17,995 bases of DNA. It comes from Akkermansiaceae bacterium UBA3385. GTDB lineage: Bacteria; Verrucomicrobiota; Verrucomicrobiia; Verrucomicrobiales; Akkermansiaceae. The stretch lies in the NCBI GenBank assembly GCA_002358905.1, contig DEPT01000043.1, positions 284 to 18,278 of the forward strand, given 5' to 3'. The notes below the pieces were generated by a model. The model did no database searches. It worked only from the letters and a program-made list of their open reading frames with translations, and was not told the DNA's origin. Position 1 is the stretch's first letter. Each line of letters opens with the position of its first letter. A program made the translations under genes and the position numbers. Positions 7,768 to 16,472 of this stretch are shown here, in pieces.

Positions 7768-7796
7768 AGACTACTACGCCACGCACCATTTTGCAA
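7768..7796 (-). promoter_or_regulatory. Putative guaB promoter (leaderless)
   Basis: On the minus strand, TTGCAA (7796-7791), a 17-nt spacer, and TAGTCT (7773-7768). Only five bases separate the -10 box from the ATG at 7762, so transcription should begin at or next to the start codon. This also argues against the start at 7789. Confidence 0.5.
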
Positions 7797-7869
7797 GCCT
7801 AATCTGCTCAAAAAATGCATTTTTTTACCAAAAAAGCCCTCTGATGGAAGACATGGCATTTTTTTCAGC

Positions 7870-7897
7870 TTGCATTTCCAGTTCATTAGGGTATACT
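7870..7897 (+). promoter_or_regulatory. Putative acnA promoter
   Basis: TTGCAT (7870-7875), a 16-nt spacer, and TATACT (7892-7897). Transcription would start near 7904, leaving about 32 nt before the ATG. The divergent guaB-acnA gap (7763-7935) also holds A/T-rich runs at about 7808-7835 and 7859-7865 but no other clear site. Confidence 0.6.
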
Positions 7898-7935
7898 TCG
7901 CGCGGTTTATACACAACAAACGCCATATTTTCATC

Positions 7936-10653
<2,718 letters not shown>

Positions 10654-10677
10654 TTTCAGACAAACCTCACTAGAAAG

Positions 10678-10715
10678 AATCCCCCTGCATCCTTACAGGA
10701 AGCAGGGGGATTTCT
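10678..10715. terminator. Shared terminator between acnA and the M50 protease gene
   Basis: An 11-bp stem, AATCCCCCTGC with GCAGGGGGATT, has a 13-nt loop and lies 24 nt after the acnA stop. A short T-run (TTTCTGTT) follows on the plus strand and overlaps the last codon of the convergent protease gene. On the minus strand the stem follows that gene's stop codon (10717-10719) almost at once. Confidence 0.75.
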
Positions 10716-10716
10716 G

Positions 10717-11478
10717 TTACTTCCGGTCGCGGAAGACTCGCAGGTATTGCCAGTTGATAAAAGCCAGATACCCCAGTATCACCATATTGAACCACTGCGC
10801 TTCCAGCAGAGCCCAGATTCCCAGACCTATGCTGACCACCACCCCCAGCACACAAGGCACCAGGTAATTATTCAGCACAGAGCCCAGAAGCTTACCACCA
10901 TCCAGGGGGAAAATCGGCAGAAGATTAAACAGACTCCACCAGAAGCAGACCAGCATACCCACGGTATATGCCTGTATCAGCCATTCCGGCAGGGGGTGCT
11001 GGTAAAGCCCCATCACCAGCGCCTGCTGCAGCTCCAGAGGCAGCACAGACTGCCATGGCATAAGGTATGCATATTGCAGACCGGCGGCCACATTACCTAT
11101 CTGCGCTCCAAAACACAAACCCAGCACACCACCCAGCAGGAGCGATGCCAGCGGCCCTGCCAGCGTGGTCAGTACGTAACCGGAACGCCTCGGCGGCAGC
11201 ATCGCAAAGGACGTGGTGCCCCCCATGCCGGTAATTTCTATCCCCTCCACCAGGGCTCCGGCAGCGCGGCCGCTCAGAGCATGCCCGAATTCATGCACCA
11301 GCAGGCACAGCATCCCCGCCGCCACAAAAATAGCCACGCGCAAAAAATCCGAACCATTACTCACATCTATGGCGCCGCCCAGCAGAGCCAATATCACCCA
11401 GGAAATGGGCTGAATGCGCACGGAAACGCCAAAAAGAGTAAAACGGAGGGTCCATCGGGAGGAAGCGGGGCTGTTCAT
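10717..11478 (-). CDS. Site-2 protease-like M50 family membrane metalloprotease
   Basis: This is a 253-residue polytopic membrane protein of the zinc intramembrane protease family (S2P/SpoIVFB type). Zinc ligands are His62 and His66 with catalytic Glu63 in VHEFGHALSGR. The third ligand is Asp193 in NLLPIFPLDGGKLL, the second family signature. Hydrophobic segments fit about six membrane helices, at roughly 25-40, 48-68, 102-124, 172-188, 205-228 and 232-245. There is no PDZ domain and no CBS domain, so this is the minimal form. Its substrate is unknown, and no sigma or anti-sigma gene lies nearby to suggest one. The gene is monocistronic, divergent from tRNA-Asn. The -10 box lies six bases from the ATG, predicting a leaderless mRNA. 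It shares a terminator with acnA. Confidence 0.92.
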   Translation of the reverse strand: MNSPASSRWTLRFTLFGVSVRIQPISWVILALLGGAIDVSNGSDFLRVAIFVAAGMLCLLVHEFGHALSGRAAGALVEGIEITGMGGTTSFAMLPPRRSGYVLTTLAGPLASLLLGGVLGLCFGAQIGNVAAGLQYAYLMPWQSVLPLELQQALVMGLYQHPLPEWLIQAYTVGMLVCFWWSLFNLLPIFPLDGGKLLGSVLNNYLVPCVLGVVVSIGLGIWALLEAQWFNMVILGYLAFINWQYLRVFRDRK

Positions 11479-11484
11479 GGGGGT

Positions 11485-11514
11485 ATTTTATCCTTTTTTA
11501 CCCCATTTTGACAA
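11485..11514 (-). promoter_or_regulatory. Putative M50 protease gene promoter (leaderless)
   Basis: On the minus strand, TTGTCA (11514-11509), an 18-nt spacer, and TAAAAT (11490-11485). Six bases separate the -10 box from the ATG at 11478. Confidence 0.5.
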
Positions 11515-11542
11515 TAAAATTTGATTTTTTTCCAAAAAAGAC

Positions 11543-11571
11543 TTGCAATGATGCGCACAAAGTAGTAATAT
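11543..11571 (+). promoter_or_regulatory. Putative tRNA-Asn promoter
   Basis: TTGCAA (11543-11548), a 17-nt spacer, and TAATAT (11566-11571). The transcript would begin near 11578. Its 5' leader contains a small hairpin, CCCCG-TTAG-CGGGG (11581-11594), just before the tRNA, which RNase P would remove. Confidence 0.65.
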
Positions 11572-11603
11572 CTGCCCGCACCCCGTTAGCGGGGCAAGCA
11601 AAA

Positions 11604-11675
11604 TCCGGCGTAGCTCAGCGGAAGAGCGGATGACTGTTAATCATTAGGTCGTTGGTTCGATCCCAACCGCCGGAG
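11604..11675 (+). tRNA. tRNA-Asn (GTT)
   Basis: The full cloverleaf can be folded by hand. The acceptor stem is TCCGGCG with CGCCGGA. The D stem is GCTC with GAGC and a 7-nt loop. The anticodon stem is GATGA with TCATT (one G-T pair) and the loop is CTGTTAA, giving anticodon GTT. The T arm is GTTGG-TTCGATC-CCAAC and the discriminator base is G. The 72-nt gene does not encode CCA, which must be added afterwards. It is transcribed alone and followed by a strong terminator. Confidence 0.97.
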
Positions 11676-11679
11676 TCAG

Positions 11680-11720
11680 AGAAGCCCAGCAAGTCAGCTT
11701 GCTGGGCTTCTTTGTTTTTC
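11680..11720 (+). terminator. Intrinsic terminator after tRNA-Asn
   Basis: A perfect 14-bp stem, AGAAGCCCAGCAAG with its complement, has a TCAG loop and is followed by TTGTTTTTC. It starts five bases after the tRNA. Confidence 0.95.
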
Positions 11721-11721
11721 C

Positions 11722-11750
11722 TTGCCAAGCTGCATCCGGCAGTGTATGCT
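11722..11750 (+). promoter_or_regulatory. Putative ridA-coaC promoter
   Basis: TTGCCA (11722-11727), a 17-nt spacer, and TATGCT (11745-11750). This leaves about 20 nt of leader before the ATG at 11777. The -35 box directly abuts the tRNA terminator's T-run. Confidence 0.6.
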
Positions 11751-11776
11751 AGCCGCAGCTAATACACATCATTTAT

Positions 11777-12247
11777 ATGAATTTCAACTTTGAAGCACTT
11801 GAAAAGAAGGGGCTGAAGCTCAACCCCGCTCCCGCCCCGGTTGGTTCCTACGTCCAGTGCATCCGCACCGGCAATTACCTGCACCTTTCCGGCGGTATCT
11901 CCATCAACGGAGATGTGGCCATTTACGGCAAGCTGGGTGCAGAAGTCAGCATTGAGGAAGGTCAGCGCGCTGCGCAGGCCGCCATTCTGAACCGTCTGGC
12001 AGTCATCCAGGCTGAGCTGGGCAGCTTTGCTCCGCTGCGCAAGATTGTGGCCGTGAACGGCTTTGTGAACTGCACTCCGGATTTCACCGACCAGGCAAAA
12101 GTGCTTAACGGTGCCTCCGACCTGCTGGTAGAACTTCTGGGGCCGGAAGCCGCACACACCCGTTCTGCCGTGGGCGTGCCGAGCCTGCCGCTGGGCGTTG
12201 CCGTGGAAATCAACATGATTGTGGAATTCGACCCCACCGTCTGCTGA
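11777..12247 (+). CDS. RidA family protein (YjgF/YER057c/UK114), enamine/imine deaminase-like
   Basis: This 156-residue protein is from the longer Rid subgroup, compared with about 128 residues for classical RidA. Family members form trimers. The classical ones hydrolyse reactive 2-aminoacrylate-type enamines released by PLP enzymes such as threonine dehydratase. Opening residues KLNPAPAPVGSYV and LHLSGG are typical. The key catalytic arginine is present as Arg129 in HTRSAVGV, and the conserved Glu near the end is Glu144 in VAVEI. Inserted segments around residues 50-65 and 98-120 set it apart from classical RidA, so its substrate may differ. No ribosome binding site precedes the ATG. The gene is followed after 24 nt by coaC, probably on one transcript. 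Family confidence is high; exact activity is open. Confidence 0.9.
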   Translation: MNFNFEALEKKGLKLNPAPAPVGSYVQCIRTGNYLHLSGGISINGDVAIYGKLGAEVSIEEGQRAAQAAILNRLAVIQAELGSFAPLRKIVAVNGFVNCTPDFTDQAKVLNGASDLLVELLGPEAAHTRSAVGVPSLPLGVAVEINMIVEFDPTVC

Positions 12248-12271
12248 ATCTCACCCGCATAAGAGAGCGTC

Positions 12272-12814
12272 ATGGCTACTATTGTTCTGGGAGTCTGCGG
12301 CTCCATCGCAGCCTATAAGGCGGCAGGCGTTGCCTCCCGCCTGGTGAAACACGGGCACGACGTGCACTGCGTGTGCACCCCGGCCGCTCTGGAGTTTGTC
12401 ACCCCGCTCACGCTCATGACGCTATCCCGCAACCCGGTCATCACTACCTTTGAAGACGAGACCGGCAACTGGGTACCTGTTCACATAGACCTGGCACAGC
12501 GTGCAGATGTGCTGGCCATTGTGCCTGCATCAGCCAACACAATGGCATGCATGGCACACGGCCAGTGCCCGAACGCCCTTACCAGTCTTTATCTGGCATA
12601 CCGCGGGCCAGTCCTCATCTTCCCCGCCATGAATGGCATGATGTGGGAGCACCCTGCCACGCAGGCCAATGTCACAACCTTATCAGCCCGTAATGCTCAC
12701 TGCATCATCGGACCGGCAGAAGACGGCATGCTGGCCTGCGGGACAAACGGCAAGGGTCGCCTGGTAGATGAAGACCTGATTGTGAAGGAAATTCTGGCGG
12801 CTCTTCCGCAATAA
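12272..12814 (+). CDS. coaC: Phosphopantothenoylcysteine decarboxylase-type flavoprotein (stand-alone CoaC)
   Basis: This is a 180-residue HFCD flavoprotein. The likely reaction is decarboxylation of 4'-phosphopantothenoylcysteine in coenzyme A synthesis, with FMN as cofactor. GVCGSIAAYKA (7-17) opens the FMN fold, and active-site His71 sits in PVHIDLAQRAD. Asn121 in PAMNGMMWEHPATQAN is the substrate-binding Asn of the PxMNxxMW motif, and Cys156 in LACGTNGKGR is the reductant Cys of the substrate-recognition clamp. All PPCDC residues are therefore present, which favours it over EpiD- or UbiX-like relatives. Most bacteria carry CoaC fused to the CoaB synthetase; here the protein stops after the CoaC domain, so CoaB would be encoded elsewhere. 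It follows ridA by 24 nt. The only ribosome-binding hint is a weak AGAGAG before the ATG. Confidence 0.88.
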   Translation: MATIVLGVCGSIAAYKAAGVASRLVKHGHDVHCVCTPAALEFVTPLTLMTLSRNPVITTFEDETGNWVPVHIDLAQRADVLAIVPASANTMACMAHGQCPNALTSLYLAYRGPVLIFPAMNGMMWEHPATQANVTTLSARNAHCIIGPAEDGMLACGTNGKGRLVDEDLIVKEILAALPQ

Positions 12815-12837
12815 TTTCCTGAGCTAAACCTTTTTCC

Positions 12838-12865
12838 TTGCCTTTTCTGCCACTTATGGCATACT
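12838..12865 (+). promoter_or_regulatory. Putative promoter of the FHA-like gene
   Basis: TTGCCT (12838-12843), a 16-nt spacer, and CATACT (12860-12865). Eleven bases separate the -10 box from the ATG, predicting a leader of about 5 nt. No terminator hairpin is visible between coaC and this site. Confidence 0.4.
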
Positions 12866-12876
12866 GACTAACGAAT

Positions 12877-13455
12877 ATGCCCGCAATCGATATCATCGAC
12901 TCTTCCGGTAACGATTACCGCTACGAACTTCCCGAAGACGGCTCCGTGCTGCTCATCGGCACGGATGAGAACTGCTCCGTGTCTTTGCCGCACATTGCAG
13001 ACCTGCTGCCCCAGCACTGCACCATCTCTCTTCAGCAGGAAGGCTATGTCATTGCCGTAGCCACCCAGGGTGCCACTCTGCTGGCCGAAAATCAACCCAC
13101 CGAAGCAGCCATTCTGGTTCCCCGCGCTGTATACAACATCGGCTCCGCTATGCTGATGTTTGATGACACCACCAGCACCACCGCTGAAACAGCAGACACG
13201 GAAGAACCGGCTGTTGAAGAACCGGTGGAGGAAGCCCCCAAAAAGGCAAAGAAGAAAAAGAAAAAGGCCCGCAAGAGCAGCGGAGATTCCTCCTTCCTTT
13301 CCTCCATCTCGTACACGGAAGAGGATAGCACCATCCACATCATCCTGCGCCGCCTGTATGTCATCCTCATCCTGGCTGCAGCCTTCGTGGCAGGGCTCAC
13401 CATGCGCTACTGGATGATCACCGGAGATTTCCTCATTGATGAATTCCTGAAATAA
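12877..13455 (+). CDS. Membrane-anchored protein with degenerate FHA-like domain
   Basis: This is a 192-residue protein. Residues 1-97 resemble an FHA domain: LLIGTDENCSVSLPHIADLLPQHCTISL follows the usual IGR-x(5)-I-x-(8)-S-x-x-H layout. However, the phosphate-contacting Arg is Thr29 and the Ser of SxxH is Leu44, with His47 kept. Phosphothreonine binding is therefore doubtful. Residues 98-120 are Thr/Glu-rich and 121-133 are a lysine run (KKAKKKKKKARK). A single hydrophobic helix spans about 160-177, with 15 residues after it. The likely topology is an FHA-like domain in the cytoplasm, a flexible charged linker and one membrane pass with a short outer tail. FHA proteins often serve kinase signalling or secretion assemblies, but no such gene is adjacent. 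The gene is monocistronic, converging on tilS. The function is unknown. Confidence 0.75.
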   Translation: MPAIDIIDSSGNDYRYELPEDGSVLLIGTDENCSVSLPHIADLLPQHCTISLQQEGYVIAVATQGATLLAENQPTEAAILVPRAVYNIGSAMLMFDDTTSTTAETADTEEPAVEEPVEEAPKKAKKKKKKARKSSGDSSFLSSISYTEEDSTIHIILRRLYVILILAAAFVAGLTMRYWMITGDFLIDEFLK

Positions 13456-13474
13456 GAGCAATTCATCCGGTCAG

Positions 13475-13509
13475 AAAAAAGCGCCGCTTCTTGCGGCGCT
13501 TTTCTTTTT
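13475..13509. terminator. Bidirectional terminator between the FHA-like gene and tilS
   Basis: An 11-bp stem, AAAAGCGCCGC with GCGGCGCTTTT, has a TTCTT loop. It is followed by CTTTTTA on the plus strand and preceded by AAAAAA, which gives a T-run on the minus strand. Both convergent genes end within about 20 nt. Confidence 0.92.
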
Positions 13510-13510
13510 A

Positions 13511-14467
13511 TCAAATGCTTACAATCATCAGGCGGCGTTCTTTCCGCACCGCCTGGCGATTTCCCGGCAGATTCACCCGGGAGGCCGCCGCATCCGGCGG
13601 AAGAATACCCACAACGGAAAGCACCATTTCCTCGCTGATATCGGATACAGAATTCTCCTGCAGATAACGGTGCACGATAGCCTTCTGCAGGGCCACTGGC
13701 TGCTGCCACACAAAAGGCAGATACAGCCGCCCCTGCGGGTCCCGGGACGGCAGCGCCAGCAGAGCTGCTTCCAGCGCTTCCAGTGTCTCCGCGTGCAGGC
13801 GTGCACTGCGGGCGAGAATCGGCGTCACATCGCGCCCCAGGGCCTTATTCAACGCCGGCAGAGCCTCCAGACGGAGCGCGTTACGGGCCACATCCGGCAC
13901 GGCGTTGGTGGCATCATCGCACCAGCGCTGCCCCATCTGCTGCAGCCATGCTGTGATATCTGACCGGCGCCAGCTGAGCATTGGTCGCAACCAGGTAATG
14001 CCGCTGGCCACATGCACAGGCTGCATTCCCCGAAGCCCGGCCGCACCACGAGCCAGGCGGAACATTACCGTCTCGGCTTGGTCATCCGCATGGTGAGCCA
14101 GAGCCACCACCCCGCCCTTGCACCGGCGGGCAGCAGCAGCCAGCAACCAGCGGCGTGCGTGGCGCCCGGCGGTCTCCAGAGACACCCCCTGCTCCGTTGC
14201 CAACGCGGGTACATCCACCCGCTGCAGCTCAAAAGGCACATCCAGTTCATCGCAAAGGCGGGCGCAGAATGCAGCATCGGCATCTGCCTCTGCTGCGCGG
14301 ATACCGTGGTGAACATGCAGAGCGCGCACAGCACAACCCTGCTGCACCAGCAAGTGCAACAGGGCCACAGAATCACGTCCGCCGCTCAACCCCAGAACCA
14401 CCGGCTGCTTCAGGTACGGCAGGCAGTCCGGCTCCAGGGGGAGCGGCGCAGGTGTATTACTCTTCAT
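13511..14467 (-). CDS. tilS: tRNA(Ile)-lysidine synthase
   Basis: The enzyme converts C34 of the CAU-anticodon tRNA-Ile to lysidine, using ATP and lysine, so that the tRNA reads AUA. The PP-loop GLSGGRDSVALLHLL is at residues about 25-39 from the start at 14467. AHHADDQAETVMFRLARG (about 123-140) and LRGM are TilS signatures. At about 318 residues it is the short form. It has the catalytic domain and part of the central helical region but not the full C-terminal domains of the enterobacterial enzyme. The frame is open to 14596, inside the pseudopilin gene, but the start must be one of two adjacent ATGs (14470 or 14467). Either way the gene overlaps the end of the pseudopilin gene by 11-14 nt. 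With no ribosome binding site, this points to coupled translation. It shares the bidirectional terminator at its end. Confidence 0.93.
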   Translation of the reverse strand: MKSNTPAPLPLEPDCLPYLKQPVVLGLSGGRDSVALLHLLVQQGCAVRALHVHHGIRAAEADADAAFCARLCDELDVPFELQRVDVPALATEQGVSLETAGRHARRWLLAAAARRCKGGVVALAHHADDQAETVMFRLARGAAGLRGMQPVHVASGITWLRPMLSWRRSDITAWLQQMGQRWCDDATNAVPDVARNALRLEALPALNKALGRDVTPILARSARLHAETLEALEAALLALPSRDPQGRLYLPFVWQQPVALQKAIVHRYLQENSVSDISEEMVLSVVGILPPDAAASRVNLPGNRQAVRKERRLMIVSI

Positions 14468-15251
14468 CATCAGCAGAGGCAGCTTTGCGGCTCTTCTTGC
14501 CCTTTTTGCCTTTCTTATTCTTGGCTGCCTTGCTGGCCAGATCCGGAGCCACCTTCTTGAACAGCTTGGCAGCATCGGCATCCTCTTCCACCTCAACAGC
14601 CTTCACCGTGCCGCTGGCATACACCACCAGCACCTTGCCGCCATGGCGTTCAGCAGCGGGCAGCACCATCTTCTTGAACGTGTCCACGTCCGTCACGCTC
14701 TCGCCCTTCACCGGCATACCATCAGACAACCAGGGCAGCACATCCAGACGCTGCTTGGCTGTGGTGCGAATGCAGGAATTCGGATTTTCCGGATCCTCGG
14801 AAGCATCCGTCCAGGACACATAAGACACGCTCTTCTCATCTGCGGCAAAAGTGCTCTCGGAACCAATGTCCACACGTGTATCTGCCGGGCAATGGAAAAT
14901 GGAGGAAATTTTCATCTTGCCACCCTGCTGGCGGGGGAAAACCACGGCATCCAGCTCCGGGGCAAGAGAAATCCACCAACCCTCGGATTCATCCACTGTG
15001 TCGGTGTCTTCATCATCATCCATACCGCTGGTAGGCAGGAGTGCGGAGTGGGAAATATCCTGGCTGTACTTCACACCAAGCTGGTGGAGCTGCTCCAGCT
15101 GGGCGCGGCACTTTGCCTCATCGCCCGCACCCATGTGCGAATAGATGGCAGTACCGGCTATACTGGCAAGCGTCACCATGATAGCGATAACCACCAGCAA
15201 TTCAATCAATGTGAAACCGGCTGCACGCCGGAATGTGTTGCGAAGCTTCAT
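14457..15251 (-). CDS. Type II secretion/type IV pilin-like protein (pseudopilin) with acidic loop and lysine-rich tail
   Basis: This is a 264-residue prepilin-type protein. The N-terminus is a prepilin peptidase site: a short basic leader, Gly12, then FTLIELLVVIAIMVTLASIAG with Glu at mature position 5. Cleavage and methylation at Phe13 are expected. The hydrophobic helix anchors it in the inner membrane and the rest lies outside. Residues about 85-100 are very acidic (DDDEDTDTVDESE). HCPAD-type and SYVSWTD-type segments resemble the large DUF1559-like/Verrucomicrobia pseudopilin group, as does an internal DGMPVKGE. The tail from about 237 alternates Lys-rich (KNKKGKKGKK) and acidic residues. 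No secretion ATPase, platform or secretin gene is adjacent, so it is an orphan pseudopilin here. Instead it is co-transcribed and overlaps with tilS. Transcription would begin about 3 nt before the ATG. Confidence 0.88.
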   Translation of the reverse strand: MKLRNTFRRAAGFTLIELLVVIAIMVTLASIAGTAIYSHMGAGDEAKCRAQLEQLHQLGVKYSQDISHSALLPTSGMDDDEDTDTVDESEGWWISLAPELDAVVFPRQQGGKMKISSIFHCPADTRVDIGSESTFAADEKSVSYVSWTDASEDPENPNSCIRTTAKQRLDVLPWLSDGMPVKGESVTDVDTFKKMVLPAAERHGGKVLVVYASGTVKAVEVEEDADAAKLFKKVAPDLASKAAKNKKGKKGKKSRKAASADDEE

Positions 15252-15260
15252 ACTGCCACT

Positions 15261-15288
15261 ACTCTACCATATTTCACCGCCACCGCAA
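15261..15288 (-). promoter_or_regulatory. Putative promoter of the pseudopilin-tilS unit
   Basis: On the minus strand, TTGCGG (15288-15283), a 16-nt spacer, and TAGAGT (15266-15261). Nine bases separate the -10 box from the ATG at 15251, so the leader would be only a few nucleotides. Confidence 0.45.
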
Positions 15289-15329
15289 GAAAAAATAAGA
15301 CACATCTCACTTGAATACACAAATTTAGC

Positions 15330-15357
15330 TTGCAATACGAACGCCCACTGTTACAAT
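15330..15357 (+). promoter_or_regulatory. Putative ilvC promoter
   Basis: TTGCAA (15330-15335), a 16-nt spacer, and TACAAT (15352-15357). The leader is about 48 nt, the longest in the window. It contains a small GACAC-CTC-GTGTC hairpin (15377-15389) but no leader peptide rich in branched-chain codons. Confidence 0.65.
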
Positions 15358-15411
15358 CGGACGCGGATTTCCGGACACCTCGTGTCTGAACGATTAACCT
15401 AAGATATAACG

Positions 15412-16392
15412 ATGAACATTCTTCACGACAAGGACGCAGACGTGAGCGTTCTCAATGGTAAGACCGTGGCCGTAATCGGTTACGGTGCTCAGGGCCGCGC
15501 CCAGGCACTCTGCATGCGCGACAGCGGCGTGCACGTAATCATTGGTATCCGCCCCGGCAAGAGCTGGGATGCAGCAGCCCAGGACGGCTTTGAAGTAATG
15601 CCCGTGGCTGAGGCTTCTGCCAAGGCTGATATCATTCACATCCTGCTGCCCGATGAGCACCACGGCGAAGTATACGAGACCCAGATCAAGCCGAACCTGT
15701 GCGCCGGCAAGACCCTGTGCTGCTCCCACGGCTTTGCCTACGTGTTCAAGACCATCGTTCCCCCGGCTGATGTGGACGTCATCATGGTGGCCCCGAAGGG
15801 CCCGGGCACTGAGGTGCGCCGCGTATTCGAGGAAGGCTTTGGCTGCCCCGGCCTTATCGCCGTATGGCAGAACCCCTCCGGCAACGCCCAGCAGACCGCC
15901 CTGGCCATGGCCAAGGCCGAGGGTCTGACCCGCGGTGGCGTGCTGGAATGCACCATGCAGCAGGAGACCTACGAAGACCTCTTCGGCGAGCAGAACGTGC
16001 TCTGCGGTGGTCTTGTAGACCTCATGAAGTACGGTTTCGAAACCCTCATCGAGGCTGGCTACCCCGCCGAGATGGCCTACTTCGAATGCGTACACGAAGC
16101 CAAGCTTATCGTAGACATCATCTACAACAAGGGCATCCAGGCCATGAACGGCGTCATCTCCAACACCGCTGAGTTCGGTGAATACTACAACGGCCCGCAG
16201 ATTCTCGGCCCGGAGGTGAAGGAGAAGATGAAGGAGAGCCTCAAGCGCATCGAGAGCGGTGAGTTTGCTCGTGTATGGTTGGAGGAAGCCGCCGCCGGCG
16301 CTCCCAACCTGCTTGCCAAGCGTGCAGCTCTGGCCGAGCACCCGGTCGAAATCGTGGGCAGCAAGATCCGCTCCCTTTTCGAACGCAACTAA
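15412..16392 (+). CDS. ilvC: Ketol-acid reductoisomerase (class I)
   Basis: The enzyme isomerises and reduces 2-acetolactate or 2-aceto-2-hydroxybutyrate in isoleucine and valine synthesis, with Mg2+ and NAD(P)H. At 326 residues it is the short class I form. The Rossmann motif is VIGYGAQGRAQ (21-31), and the cofactor-specificity loop IGIRPGKSW (44-52) carries Arg47, Lys50 and Ser51. This basic and serine-containing loop favours NADPH. His106 in CSHGFAY and MVAPKGPG (125-132) are typical. Magnesium ligands are Asp189 and Glu193 in ETYEDLFGEQ, with Glu225 and Glu229 in FECVHEAK. Ser250 in NGVISN contacts the substrate. The related genes ilvB/ilvN and ilvD are not adjacent. The ATG has no ribosome binding site. 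The gene ends at a strong terminator before the ABC gene. Confidence 0.97.
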   Translation: MNILHDKDADVSVLNGKTVAVIGYGAQGRAQALCMRDSGVHVIIGIRPGKSWDAAAQDGFEVMPVAEASAKADIIHILLPDEHHGEVYETQIKPNLCAGKTLCCSHGFAYVFKTIVPPADVDVIMVAPKGPGTEVRRVFEEGFGCPGLIAVWQNPSGNAQQTALAMAKAEGLTRGGVLECTMQQETYEDLFGEQNVLCGGLVDLMKYGFETLIEAGYPAEMAYFECVHEAKLIVDIIYNKGIQAMNGVISNTAEFGEYYNGPQILGPEVKEKMKESLKRIESGEFARVWLEEAAAGAPNLLAKRAALAEHPVEIVGSKIRSLFERN

Positions 16393-16409
16393 TTCAACTT
16401 CAATATCAC

Positions 16410-16446
16410 GATTCGGCGGGTTGCAGCAACCCGCCGAATCTTTTTT
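16410..16446 (+). terminator. Intrinsic ilvC terminator
   Basis: The 15-base arm GATTCGGCGGGTTGC is followed by one base and its exact complement, then six T. In RNA this is a 13-bp stem with a 5-nt loop. It lies 17 nt after the ilvC stop and only 26 nt before the next ATG. Confidence 0.95.
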
Positions 16447-16472
16447 CAGCACCTCACCCATTCCCCTGCACC

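Noticed and set aside
11581..11594. CCCCG-TTAG-CGGGG hairpin as a riboswitch or attenuator
   Set aside because: It is only a 5-bp stem in the short leader before tRNA-Asn and would be removed in processing; no gene is controlled by it.
11604..11720. tRNA-Asn as an integration site for a mobile element
   Set aside because: No repeated tRNA 3' end, integrase or foreign-looking DNA follows; the next genes are ridA and coaC.
15394..16461. 355-codon open frame opposite ilvC
   Set aside because: Codon-aligned mirror of ilvC; it also spans the ilvC terminator and has no promoter or domain.
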